The notes: generated from the letters alone by a model not told the origin. A stretch of DNA of 34,829 bases from an uncultured Spirochaetota bacterium (GCA_937872225.1 CALMRZ010000083.1:1-34829), one strand, 5' to 3'; positions 22,110 to 30,103 are shown, counted from the stretch's first letter. Translations and numbers: made by a program.

Positions 22110-23438
22110 ATGGATTACCGCGAGAAAAGCTGGTGGCTCGAGACACTTTCCCGGAACCTCAAGGAAAACCCCTCTCTGGAATCATCGGAGAAAACCGACG
22201 TGGTCGTCATCGGCGGCGGATACACCGGACTTTCCACGGGTTATCACCTCAAGGCCATGAACCCAAACATGGACGTCTGCGTCCTGGAAAGCGAGATATG
22301 CGGCTACGGGGCCAGCGGCCGCAACGGCGGGTTCTCCATGACCCTCTTCGGCCTCACGAAGGGATTAACGAAATTCCGCTTCGGCGACGATAAGGCCCGG
22401 GACGCGCAGCTGTACCTGGAAGCGGCCGTCGACTACCTGGACGAATTCATCGCGAAAAACCGCCTCGACTGCGATTACGAACGAAGCGGGTACCTCCTCG
22501 TCGCCACGAGTCCGGCCCAGATCAAGCGGCTCGAGCATGACTTTGAAATCATGCACCGCTGGGGCATAACCGGCGTCGAGCGGTGGGAGCGGGACCGTCT
22601 CGCCGCGGAATTCAACACGGACTTCTACAAACTCGGCTGGTTCGAACCGCGATGCGCCATCCTCAACCCGGCAAAGCTGGCCCGGGAAATGAAGCGCGTC
22701 ACGGAAAAAAAAGGCGTGGTCATATACGAAAATTCCCCGGTGACCGCCTTCGAGAAAAAGGGAGACGGCAGGTTCCGCGTAACGACCGTCAACGGCGAAA
22801 TAGTTTCTGAATACCTGGTGCTGGCGACCAACGCGTATTCCATTTTGTTCCCCCAGCTGAAATCCCTGCAGACGCCCGCCTTCACCCATATCGTCCTCAC
22901 GGAACCCCTCAGCAGGCGGCAGCTGAAATCGATCGGCTGGAAATGCCGTGCCGGCGTGGAGGACGCCCGCGACTTCATTCACTACTATCGCCTCACGGCG
23001 GACAACCGCATTGCCATGGGAGGCGGCGACGTGTCCCTCACCTACGGCGCCGACTTCAACCATGACCGCAACGACCGGATATTCAGGATGCTGGAGGACC
23101 ACATCACCGAGGTATTTCCACAGCTGAAGGGCATCGGCATCACCCACCGGTGGGGGGGGCCGGTTTCCATAACCCTGGACATGGCCCCGGCCATCGGGTA
23201 TATCGGCCGCGACAAGAAGGCGATCTATTCACTCGGCTGCATGGGGCACGGCGTCTCCATGACCACCCTCAACGGAATGACCATCGCTGAAATGATCCTC
23301 AATAAAAAAACATCCAGGACCGGCCTCTTTTTCGTCGGACGCAGGACCATCCCCTGGCCGCCCGAGCCGTTCAAGTTCGGCCTGTCCCAGGCGGTGCGCG
23401 GCTACATGCTCCTTGAGGACAGGGTGAAATATAAATAA
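22110..23438 (+). CDS. FAD-dependent amine oxidoreductase (DAO family)
   Basis: This 442-residue flavoprotein of the D-amino-acid oxidase family resembles gamma-glutamylputrescine oxidoreductases (PuuB-like). The dinucleotide-binding motif VVVIGGGYTGLSTGYHL lies near residues 31-47, with E of CVLES closing the Rossmann fold. GYGASGRNGGF (about 70) is the family's flavin-contact loop, and the C-terminal MAPAIGYIGRD and YSLGCMGHGVSMT complete FAD binding. It probably oxidises a secondary amine or amino acid; the exact substrate is unknown. CAGGAGG lies 6 nt before the ATG. It is a single-gene unit with its own promoter and a palindrome after it. Confidence 0.88.
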   Translation: MDYREKSWWLETLSRNLKENPSLESSEKTDVVVIGGGYTGLSTGYHLKAMNPNMDVCVLESEICGYGASGRNGGFSMTLFGLTKGLTKFRFGDDKARDAQLYLEAAVDYLDEFIAKNRLDCDYERSGYLLVATSPAQIKRLEHDFEIMHRWGITGVERWERDRLAAEFNTDFYKLGWFEPRCAILNPAKLAREMKRVTEKKGVVIYENSPVTAFEKKGDGRFRVTTVNGEIVSEYLVLATNAYSILFPQLKSLQTPAFTHIVLTEPLSRRQLKSIGWKCRAGVEDARDFIHYYRLTADNRIAMGGGDVSLTYGADFNHDRNDRIFRMLEDHITEVFPQLKGIGITHRWGGPVSITLDMAPAIGYIGRDKKAIYSLGCMGHGVSMTTLNGMTIAEMILNKKTSRTGLFFVGRRTIPWPPEPFKFGLSQAVRGYMLLEDRVKYK

Positions 23439-23446
23439 TATTACGC

Positions 23447-23484
23447 TTCTGTTAGGGCCGGGTTTAAACCCGGCCCTAACAGAA
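23447..23484. terminator. Perfect 38-bp palindrome after oxidoreductase gene
   Basis: Positions 23447-23465 are the exact reverse complement of 23466-23484, with the centre in TTTAAA. In RNA this would form a stem of about 16 bp with a TTTAAA loop, 9 nt past the stop codon. No U-tract follows on either strand, so it may be an atypical terminator, an mRNA-end stabiliser or a protein-binding site. Confidence 0.7.
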
Positions 23485-23500
23485 CCACCAGGTATTTTCC

Positions 23501-23529
23501 TTTACAAAAAACAACACCCATTTTATAGT
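23501..23529 (+). promoter_or_regulatory. Promoter of START-like gene (paralog 2)
   Basis: TTTACA (23501-23506) is followed after 17 bp by TATAGT (23524-23529). The leader to the ATG is about 46 nt. Confidence 0.6.
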
Positions 23530-23582
23530 GCCTCTCTCAACAAAGCAACCACCAGCTCCAATCATACATTATCAGGGTCGCC

Positions 23583-24254
23583 ATGAAAAAGATCTGTTAT
23601 CAATCAGCAGCTGTTATTGTAACGCTCTCTTTATTCATAACCTCTGTTGCGCCGGCCCAGGAAAACAACTGGACGCTGAAAAAAAACAGGAAAGGGATAC
23701 AGGTGTACACGAGGGACGTCCCGGGATCGGACTTCAAGGAATTCAGGGCAACCATCGTGGTTGAAGCGACCATGGCCGGGGTCCTCAAGCTGATGGAAGA
23801 CATCAGGTCGTACCCCCTCTGGTTTCCCAAGCTGAAGGAGTCCCTACTCCTGAAAAAGATAAGCTCCACGGAGATGATCCTTTACCACTGGATGAAGGTG
23901 CCCTTCCCCGCCGATGACCGTGACTCGGTTTTCAAAGTCACCGCCCGGCGGGATGCCAGAACAAAAACCGTCACGCTGGGCCTATCCAGCCTGCCCGACT
24001 ACCTGCCCGAACGGAAGGGCATCATCCGCGTCAGGCAGATCTCGGGCAGCTGGACCTTCATCCCGGACAAAGACCGGGGAACCGTAACGGTGATCTACCA
24101 GATGCACAGCGATCCCGGCGGCAAACTTACGCCGCTGCTGGCCAATGCCGCCGTGGTCAATCGGCCCTTTACTGTCCTGAAAAACATGCGTGAAATGCTC
24201 AAAAAGCCGGAATACCGCGACGCGAAAGATTCCGAATTGCAGCTTTTCCGATAA
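23583..24254 (+). CDS. Exported START-domain-like protein (paralog 2)
   Basis: This 223-residue protein has a signal peptide (about 1-24, ending SVAPAQE) and the same core as the protein at 16456-17124: WTLKKNRKGIQVYTRDVPG, FKEFRATIVVEATM, the central RKGIIRVRQISGSWTFIP, and YQMHSDPGGKLTPLLAN. START-like folds bind lipids or other hydrophobic ligands in a central cavity. An aromatic cluster (YPLWFPKL) and YHWMKVPFPADDRDSVF match related eukaryotic START proteins better than paralog 1 does. CAGGG lies 5 nt before the ATG. It is likely periplasmic; its function is unknown. Confidence 0.85.
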   Translation: MKKICYQSAAVIVTLSLFITSVAPAQENNWTLKKNRKGIQVYTRDVPGSDFKEFRATIVVEATMAGVLKLMEDIRSYPLWFPKLKESLLLKKISSTEMILYHWMKVPFPADDRDSVFKVTARRDARTKTVTLGLSSLPDYLPERKGIIRVRQISGSWTFIPDKDRGTVTVIYQMHSDPGGKLTPLLANAAVVNRPFTVLKNMREMLKKPEYRDAKDSELQLFR

Positions 24255-24559
24255 CCCTCCGTCAAGAGGAGCCCGTCAGTCAATCCGGCGCACGAACATC
24301 TTTCCACTGTCACTTTTCCCATGACCTGCCGGTAATTTTTTTATTTTTATTATTTACAACCGCGGCATATTTCCTTATTTTATTAGCACCTTGCTGAATA
24401 CAGGTCATGTGCCCGGACATTACGGCGAATGCCTGTCATAAACACATATAACAGCGTAGGGCTAATTCTACCACTGGCTGACTGCGCCGACCTGACGGCC
24501 GGGCAGGGATAAATTTTTTGTCCAAACGTTTAATACTACATTGTTATATGGAGGCATGG
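24255..24559 (+). other. 305-nt intergenic region
   Basis: No gene is seen. A promoter candidate is TTTACA (24353-24358), 17 bp, TATTTT (24376-24381), which would give a leader of about 170 nt for the LolA-like gene. An in-frame TTG at 24518 could extend that gene but has no ribosome-binding site. Confidence 0.4.
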
Positions 24560-25405
24560 ATGCGATTTTTAAAAACTACGATCATAGCCGCATTGGTATT
24601 CGGGTGCGCGGTATCAGTCCTGGCTGAAACCGCTGAGGAAATGGGGACCCGCCTGATGAAAACGAACGACGACCAGCCGATATTCCAGAAGGTCAAGGGC
24701 GACGCTACCATTAAAATTTACGGGAGCACCGGCGACCTCAGGTTCCAGAAAAAGCTGGTCATGGCTTCATACACCGAATTTATCGGTACGGACAGGCAAA
24801 AGGAGAATTACATCAGCACGTTCCTTGAGCCGGCCGATGACGCCGGGAACTCATACATGATGTTCAACTATAAGTACGAGCCGGACATCAAGTATGTCTA
24901 CCTCAAGGGGATCAGAAAGGCGAAGAAAGTCACCGGCGCGGACAAACGTCTCAGTTTCTTCGGCAGCGATTTCTCAAACGGCGACATTGGTAAACCCGAC
25001 TTCACCGAGTGCACCTACAGGACCCTTGCCGACACTCGCATGACGTTTAAGGGAAAGGACTTCGACTGCTATGTCATCGAGAGTTTGCCGAAAAACGACC
25101 AGATCGTCAGGGACACCGGCTACGGCCGCAAGGTGACCTATCTTGAAAAGAAAACCCTGCTCACGCTGAAGATCGAATACTACGACGAAAACAAGATCAA
25201 GACGAAGGAGCTTTCCCTGCTGTCCTTCATAACACGCAACAACGTCAACGGGAAGAAGGTCTATTACACGACCGGCCTCGAAATGAAAAACGTCAAGCGC
25301 GGCACAAGGACCGAGCTGCTCTTCAGCAACATGCACTTTGAAGAAGAAGCCAACTTTACGCCCAACATTTTCACCGTTGAATACCTGACGAGGAAATGGT
25401 GGTAG
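24560..25405 (+). CDS. LolA-like outer-membrane lipoprotein-sorting protein
   Basis: This 281-residue exported protein has a signal peptide (1-22, ending SVLA-ET). Its mature domain resembles the LolA/LppX-like family linked to outer-membrane lipoprotein carriers (COG2834 type): ETAEEMGTRLMKTN, then STFLEPADDAGNSYMMFNY, VYLKGIRKAKKV, a central YRTLADTRMTFKGKDFDCYV, and TYLEKKTLLTLKIEYYDENK. Such proteins often accompany RND-type export systems, but none is seen here. The start is ATG 24560, with GGAGG 5 nt upstream. An ATG four codons earlier and a TTG at 24518 are less likely. The monohaem lipoprotein follows about 190 nt downstream. Confidence 0.83.
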   Translation: MRFLKTTIIAALVFGCAVSVLAETAEEMGTRLMKTNDDQPIFQKVKGDATIKIYGSTGDLRFQKKLVMASYTEFIGTDRQKENYISTFLEPADDAGNSYMMFNYKYEPDIKYVYLKGIRKAKKVTGADKRLSFFGSDFSNGDIGKPDFTECTYRTLADTRMTFKGKDFDCYVIESLPKNDQIVRDTGYGRKVTYLEKKTLLTLKIEYYDENKIKTKELSLLSFITRNNVNGKKVYYTTGLEMKNVKRGTRTELLFSNMHFEEEANFTPNIFTVEYLTRKWW

Positions 25406-25423
25406 GATCACGGGAAGGTAATC

Positions 25424-25539
25424 ATGTCTGACTGCATTCTCATCTTCGGCAAAAACGGCTGGTTTATTCCGGCGGCAAACGCCAGGAGCCGGTCATCGTC
25501 GAAAACGGGAAGGTGACCGTAGGCTACGGCGGGAGCTGA
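25424..25539 (+). pseudogene. Remnant of a Uxx-star glutaredoxin-like (seleno)protein gene
   Basis: A good ribosome-binding site (GGAAGG, 5 nt) precedes ATG 25424, which reads MSDCILIFGKNGW and then loses sense, stopping after 30 codons. In another frame, from about 25459 to TGA 25539, the sequence reads LVYSGGKRQEPVIVENGKV and ends TVGYGGS. The first piece looks like the beta-strand leading to the active-site (Cys/Sec)xx motif. The second looks like the C-terminal VPVIVE.GKVT.G.GG end of the Uxx-star family (from memory, no search). The middle, including the active site, is missing, so an internal out-of-frame deletion is inferred. Even without the family name, two frames of one short protein are joined here. 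Confidence 0.5.
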
Positions 25540-25592
25540 GGCGTCTGACCTCCGTGGCACACGGCAAAAAAATACACTCACGGGAGGCTGCT

Positions 25593-25880
25593 ATGCGAAC
25601 AAAGATCATCATGGTGTCGATTATTTCTGCGGCATTTCTCATAGGATGCCTGGCAAACCTTGAAAAATACCCCAGGGAAAAGTGCGCCGCTCTGCCGAAT
25701 GACAATGTCTTCAAGGCCATCCAGGACAACTGCATCAAGTGCCACCCCAAGGACTTTACCACGAAGCAGGATATCTGCGCCCGTAAGGCCATGATCATCG
25801 ATGCCGTACAAACAGGGAGGATGCCCAAAATGGGAAAGCTCTGGCCCTCCTATTTCAAGACCATTGTCGAGTGGAAATAA
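25593..25880 (+). CDS. Small monohaem c-type cytochrome-like lipoprotein
   Basis: This 95-residue protein has a lipoprotein signal (lipobox FLIGC, lipidated C19) and a single haem-attachment motif CIKCH at 47-51, with M77 or M80 (GRMPKMGKLW) as a possible distal ligand. C31 and C62 are extra cysteines. The arrangement fits a small membrane-tethered cytochrome c or a cytochrome-like domain near the outer or inner membrane. The start is ATG 25593, with GGGAGG 5 nt upstream; an in-frame ATG 13 codons earlier is not supported. The partner is unknown. Confidence 0.78.
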   Translation: MRTKIIMVSIISAAFLIGCLANLEKYPREKCAALPNDNVFKAIQDNCIKCHPKDFTTKQDICARKAMIIDAVQTGRMPKMGKLWPSYFKTIVEWK

Positions 25881-25921
25881 CGGGCTCACCCCGTTACGGC
25901 GAGGTCGCGCGACCTCGCCGT
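25879..25921. terminator. Two abutting hairpins between convergent genes
   Basis: AACGGG/CCCGTT (25879-25884, 25890-25895) overlaps the stop codon of the cytochrome-like gene. It is followed at once by a perfect 26-bp palindrome (25896-25921; left arm ACGGCGAGGTCGC) that touches the stop codon of the DUF763 gene. There is no U-tract on either side. It probably works as a bidirectional transcript end. Confidence 0.6.
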
Positions 25922-27256
25922 CACTTGAACAATGTCAGCTGCTCATCCCCGGGCTTTTCGACCTTATCGAAAACCGTGCGCCCGCCCTGCCGGCGTGATT
26001 CCCGCACCTCCTTTTCGATGACCCTCTCGAAATCGGCCGACGGATCGTGCCGTTCCTCTATGGCCTGCGCGGCCCGGGCAAGCCCTTTCAGTGCCAGCCG
26101 ACGGTCGTCGTGGCCCATCTTCGCTCGGTTCACCGCCTTCTTCAGCTGGTCAATCGTTTCGTCGTAAACCTTCAGCGGCACCGGGAACGGATTCCCGTCC
26201 TTGCCGCCATGGGCGAAACTGAACCGCGCCGGATCGTCAAATCGGGTCGGGGTGCCGTAAATGACCTCGCTCACCAGGGCAAGGGACTGCATGGTCCGCG
26301 GCCCAAGGCCCTCGAGGAGGAGGAGCCCCTCAAAATCAGCGAGGCCCCGGTCATAGGCAAGGGCGAGCACGCCGCCCAGTCTCTTCAGATTAACATCTTT
26401 TTCTGTCACGTCATGGCGGCGCGGCATGATTATGTTCCGTATCTCCTTCATCATGGCTCCCGGCTCCTCCCGGGCGATGGCCATGATGCCGTCCCTGGCC
26501 GTGTCGGCCTTCCGGTCCACCAGGTTCAGGATGCTCCCCCGGTTCCTGCCGTAACATGATTATGTTCCGTATCTCCTTCATCATGGCTCCCGGCTCCTCC
26601 CGGGCGATGGCCATGATGCCGTCCCTGGCCGTGTCGGCCTTCCGGTCCACCAGGTTCAGGATGCTCCCCCGGTTCCTGCCGTAAATCGAGGCATGGGGCT
26701 CTTCCACGAAGGAGCGGATCCGGGGTGAATGCCAGTGGTAGCGCCGCGCCAGGCCGGTGCCGTCATTGAGCCCCTGCTGTACCACGGCCCATTCCCCGTC
26801 GTCGGTCAGGATAAAGGTGTGGAGGTATATCTGGAACCCGTCCTGCACGGCTGTGCTGTCGATTTTGGCGCTGAGCCTGCTGCAGCGCACCAGGTAGTCG
26901 CCGTCCAGCCCCCTGGCGTCCGCCGCCTCTGTTATTTCCTCCGGCGTGCGGCGGGAGTGCTTTCCCCTGCCCCCGCATATGTGGATTCCCAGGTTCTTTG
27001 AAATCGGATTTATCGCCTGCTTGAGGGAGCCCATGACCGACGTGGTTATCCCGGAAGAATGCCAGTCCATGCCGAGGACCGCCCCGAAGGCCTGGAACCA
27101 GAAGGGGTCGCTGATACGCCGGAGCACCTCAGATGAGCCATATTCGGCGATGATAGTTTCAACAATCGCCCCGCCGAGCCTGGCCATCCTATCGTACAGC
27201 CATTGCGGCACGTGGCCGTAATGAAGCGGCAGGTCCGCATACCCTGATCGTTTCAT
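25921..27256 (-). pseudogene. DUF763 protein gene split by a 130-bp tandem duplication
   Basis: The gene begins MKRSGYADLPLHYGHVPQWL at ATG 27256 (GGAG 9 nt upstream) and reads through FGAVLGMDWHSSGITTSVMG, ICGGRGKHSRRTPEEI and YHWHSPRIRSFVEEPHASIY, all typical of the DUF763 family of unknown function. After MMKEIRNIIM the frame is lost, because 26425-26554 is repeated exactly at 26555-26684. The repeat is 130 bp, not a multiple of three. Deleting one copy leaves 1206 nt, an unbroken 401-residue frame ending GDEQLTLFK. As written, a 281-residue truncated product with an out-of-frame tail would be made. Either a recent mutation or an assembly artefact is possible. Confidence 0.88.
26425..26684. 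repeat. Perfect 130-bp direct tandem duplication
   Basis: Positions 26425-26554 and 26555-26684 are identical over 130 bases. The flanking bases differ (G at 26424 against A at 26554; A at 26685 against C at 26555), so the unit is exactly delimited. It lies within the DUF763 gene and causes its frameshift. Confidence 0.97.
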
Positions 27257-27275
27257 AACCTGAATCTCCGATATC

Positions 27276-27304
27276 ATAGTACCACGGCATTGAAAATTAT
27301 TCAA
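27276..27304 (-). promoter_or_regulatory. Promoter candidate for DUF763 gene
   Basis: On the minus strand, TTGAAT (27304-27299) is followed after 17 bp by TACTAT (27281-27276). The start site would be very close to the ATG at 27256, leaving a leader of only about 13 nt with GGAG inside it. Confidence 0.45.
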
Positions 27305-27377
27305 CTGTTTTTCTAAACATTTGTATAGTTGCGGCATTGCAGATAGATGACGGCACCCATGTCAGTACCATATCCTG

Positions 27378-27406
27378 TTGCTTTTTCTCATCCATATGCG
27401 TATATT
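27378..27406 (+). promoter_or_regulatory. Promoter candidate for pirin gene
   Basis: TTGCTT (27378-27383) is followed after 17 bp by TATATT (27401-27406), about 30 nt before the ATG at 27438. With the DUF763 promoter it forms a compact divergent promoter region. Confidence 0.5.
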
Positions 27407-27437
27407 TATCTAATTCCGAATTATGAAGGAGAATGAC

Positions 27438-28294
27438 ATGAAAGCATTTCGAAATATAGCGAGGATAATAAAGAGCAGGCCCACCATGGAGGGAGCCGGT
27501 GTCAGGCTCAACCGCGTTTTCGGCCATGACGAGGCGCCGCTCCTCGATCCGTTTTTGATGCTGGACGATTTTCATTCGGATAATCCGTCCGACTACCGGA
27601 AGGTTTCCCCCGGCACCCGCACCGCGGCATCGAGACCATGACCTACATGATCAGCGGATCGATGAAGCATGAAGACAGCCTTGGAAACAAGGGTGCGATA
27701 CACAGCGGCGACGCCCAATGGATGACAGCCGGCAGCGGGATCATCCATCCGGAGATGCCGGGCCAGGACCCGGGCCTCCTGTGGGGGCTCCAGCTGTGGG
27801 TGAATCTGCCGTCGAGGCTTAAAATGACCGATCCGCGGTACCGGGACATCACGTCAGGCACGGTTCCGGAAATTGCGGCAGGCGACGCGTCAGTGAAGGT
27901 AATTGCCGGCGAACTCGAAGGGGCAAAGGGACCCGCCCCTGATATTTCAGTGGACCCCACCTATTTCGACGTGGCAATTTTCGACGGCGGGAGGTTTGAA
28001 CTGCCCATGGCCCGCGGCCGGACGGCCTTTGCCTACGTCCTTGAAGGTAACGCCGTCGTCTGTGAGGGCGGATATCCCCTCGGCCCGGGGACGCTCGCCC
28101 TCTTTTCCGACGGTGAGGCGATACAGATCCGGGCTGGTAAACCATCCGCCAGGTTCATCCTGGTATCGGGAGAACCCATCGGCGAGCCGGTAGCCTGGCA
28201 GGGGCACATTGTCATGAACACGGAAGAGGAACTGTCGCGGGCCTTTAAGGAATACTACAACGGCACCTTTCTCAAGCACCGGATGAAGAAATGA
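27438..28294 (+). pseudogene. Pirin-family cupin gene with a single-base frameshift
   Basis: The start at 27438 has AAGGAG 6 nt upstream and gives VRLNRVFGHDEAPLLDPFLM and LDDFHSDNPSDYRK. The frame then fails at 27602-27611 (AGGTTTCCCCCGG). One extra base there would give FPRHPHRGIETMTYM, the metal-binding HPHRG region of pirins, and the downstream frame continues DSLGNKGAIHSGDAQWMTAG, SGIIHPEMPG and a second cupin domain to 28294. With one base restored the length is 858 nt, 285 codons plus stop, a normal pirin length. Pirins are iron-binding bicupins, some with quercetinase activity. A sequencing error is a real alternative to a true mutation. Confidence 0.87.
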
Positions 28295-28326
28295 TCGGTT
28301 CCCTGCGGCTGCTGATGGATGGCATC

Positions 28327-28662
28327 CTATTCAATGCGGTTCCAGGTTATCCTGGCGTACTTGTTTTTCATGACCAGGACTTTTCGGTCCAGCCTGGATA
28401 TTGTATATGAAAGATTGAACAACGAGAGCTTGAAAACCAGACTGTTCCCATCGAGGCGGTAGGTGCCCTTGATGGGCTTCATGTCCAGGTCCTTGATTTC
28501 AGCAGTCATGGTGCCGTCGCTTTTGATCACCACGGTCATGTTTTTTTCAAGGGTGGCCTTGCCGGCGTCCCATGTGCCCACCAGGTCCTTGCTGTAATCC
28601 CTGCTGCAGGCCGCGAAAGCCAGCGCAACCGTCAGAGCCGATACTACAATGCCATGTTTCAT
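28327..28662 (-). CDS. Small putative lipoprotein (lipocalin-like)
   Basis: This 111-residue protein has a signal peptide and lipobox FAAC (lipidated C19), then LVGTWDAGKATLEKNMTVVI, DGTMTAEIKDL, KGTYRLDGNSLVFKL and a tail ending RITWNRIE. The GTW motif followed by strand pairs resembles small lipocalin-like barrel proteins of unknown function. The start at ATG 28662 was chosen because it begins the signal peptide; in-frame upstream codons to 28713 read like leader. The ribosome-binding site is weak. It converges on the pirin gene. Confidence 0.7.
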   Translation of the reverse strand: MKHGIVVSALTVALAFAACSRDYSKDLVGTWDAGKATLEKNMTVVIKSDGTMTAEIKDLDMKPIKGTYRLDGNSLVFKLSLFNLSYTISRLDRKVLVMKNKYARITWNRIE

Positions 28663-28767
28663 GGATCTTCTATCCCCCTGCGGTGAGTATGGGAGGGCGG
28701 ATGGCGATGTCAATAGAAAAATATCGGTATCGGTTTGCTTCCGGGTTACACCCTGCCATTATAAAGG

Positions 28768-28890
28768 GCCGTCATCGCGGGCGGCGCGGAGCGTGCCTCC
28801 GCTTCGCTCCGCAAACGTTTGCTCCCTGAGCGAAGTCGAAGGGGGCTCCGTCATCCCGATAGAACCGGGATTCTTCGCGATGACGGTGCT
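28768..28890. repeat. Palindrome-rich intergenic repeat-like element
   Basis: This non-coding block holds GCGGAGCG/CGCTCCGC (28786-28793, 28805-28812), a GAGCGAAGTCGAAGG string (28828-28842), and CCGTCATC/GATGACGG (28848-28855, 28879-28886) with an inner TCCCG/CGGGA stem. The GAGCGAAGTCGAAGG string and GTCATCGCG-type arms resemble dispersed intergenic repeats seen in many proteobacterial and related genomes. Only one copy is in this window, so the repeat status is inferred. Confidence 0.45.
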
Positions 28891-28918
28891 ATCGGCTTTT
28901 CCAGGATTAATTCCCGTC

Positions 28919-30070
28919 CTACCGTTTTCCCACGACCAGGTTGTAAAGCCGGTCAAGACTGCCCACATACCCGAACTCGTTGTCGTACCAGAAATTAAGG
29001 TCAACCATGGTATACAGCCTGTCATCCCGTTTCGTGGTCCTCCGGTGCGTGAAGGGGGAATCGTAAATCGTGGAGTAGGTGCTCCCGATGATGTCCGAGC
29101 TCACCAACTGGCGTTCGGAGAACATCATGATGTCCGGGTTCCGCTCGCTGTACTTCTTGAATATCCCGTGGATATAGGTGTTGTCATATTCGCCGAGCAG
29201 GGAAATGTCCAGGATCACGATGGAGGCCGTGCTGGTGGGGACCCTGAGGGAGGACGCCTGTGACCCGATGCCGAGGGTCCGTATTTCCGGAATGACCTCG
29301 ATGACGGCATTGGCGGCGCCGGTCGTTGAGGGAATGATATTGTTCATGATACTCCTGGTCTTGCGGCAGTCCTTTTCCCCGTCCTTGGGCAGCACGTCCA
29401 GGACCTTCTGTGAGTTCGTGGCGGCGTGCACCGTTGTCAGGGCATAGGATATGAACTTCTCGCCGAAATGCTCGACCAGCGCCTTGATCGGGGGCGCGCA
29501 GCAGTTCGTGGTGCACGACGCGTTGGATATGATCCTGTGCACCGCCGGGTCGTACTTGTCGAAATTGACGCCGCCCACGACCGTGACGGCGTCATCGGGC
29601 ATCGAGGTTCCCTTGTTCTTGATCTTGAAGGGGGCCGTCAGTATGACCTTCTTCGCGTTGTTGAGGTGGCCCCGCAGGGAATTGTCCTCGCCGGACGTGG
29701 GGTCGGTCATCTTGCCGGTGGTATCAAAGACGACCTCCACCCCGTACCGCGACCAGGGAATGGCCCCGGGGGCGCGGAACTGTGACTCGTTCAGCCAAAC
29801 CAGCTTCTTGCCGTTCATGTATATGACGTCGTTCTTTATCTCGATGGCCTTTTCTTTCCGGAACCCGAACAGGAATCGCGCGTAGGGCCCGTAGGTGGAG
29901 TCGTAGCCAAGATACGTGACAAGGTCCTCGAGGCTCTTGCCGGTTTTTCGCCCGGTGGAAACCACGATTTCCTCAAGATCGCTTTTCGTGGACATGACCC
30001 AGACCAGAAGTTTCCCGATCCTGCCTATTCCATTTATTCCAACCGGTGATTTTGGTGATATGGTGCTCAT
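28919..30070 (-). CDS. gap: Glyceraldehyde-3-phosphate dehydrogenase, atypical
   Basis: This 383-residue enzyme of glycolysis/gluconeogenesis oxidises glyceraldehyde 3-phosphate to 1,3-bisphosphoglycerate with NAD(P)+. NAD-binding GINGIGRIGK lies at 11-20, catalytic C186 in SNASCTTNCCAP, H215 in TTVHAATNSQKVLD, then NIIPSTTGAANAV, SLRVPTSTASIVILD and WYDNEFGYV. It is about 50 residues longer than usual, mostly before the catalytic cysteine (for example FGFRKEKAIEIKN and PGAIPWSRYGVEVV), and its cofactor region reads VSTGRKTGKS where ordinary enzymes have an ND-type stretch. The start is ATG 30070, with AGGAG 7 nt upstream. It lies 75 nt downstream of the PPDK-like gene on the same strand, with a stem-loop between. 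Confidence 0.9.
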   Translation of the reverse strand: MSTISPKSPVGINGIGRIGKLLVWVMSTKSDLEEIVVSTGRKTGKSLEDLVTYLGYDSTYGPYARFLFGFRKEKAIEIKNDVIYMNGKKLVWLNESQFRAPGAIPWSRYGVEVVFDTTGKMTDPTSGEDNSLRGHLNNAKKVILTAPFKIKNKGTSMPDDAVTVVGGVNFDKYDPAVHRIISNASCTTNCCAPPIKALVEHFGEKFISYALTTVHAATNSQKVLDVLPKDGEKDCRKTRSIMNNIIPSTTGAANAVIEVIPEIRTLGIGSQASSLRVPTSTASIVILDISLLGEYDNTYIHGIFKKYSERNPDIMMFSERQLVSSDIIGSTYSTIYDSPFTHRRTTKRDDRLYTMVDLNFWYDNEFGYVGSLDRLYNLVVGKR

Positions 30071-30103
30071 GATCCTTCTCCTCAAAGATTATTATAATTA
30101 TAC

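Noticed and set aside
27297-27575. Possible 92-residue minus-strand gene
   Set aside because: It overlaps the divergent promoter region and the start of the pirin gene; no motif or ribosome-binding site.
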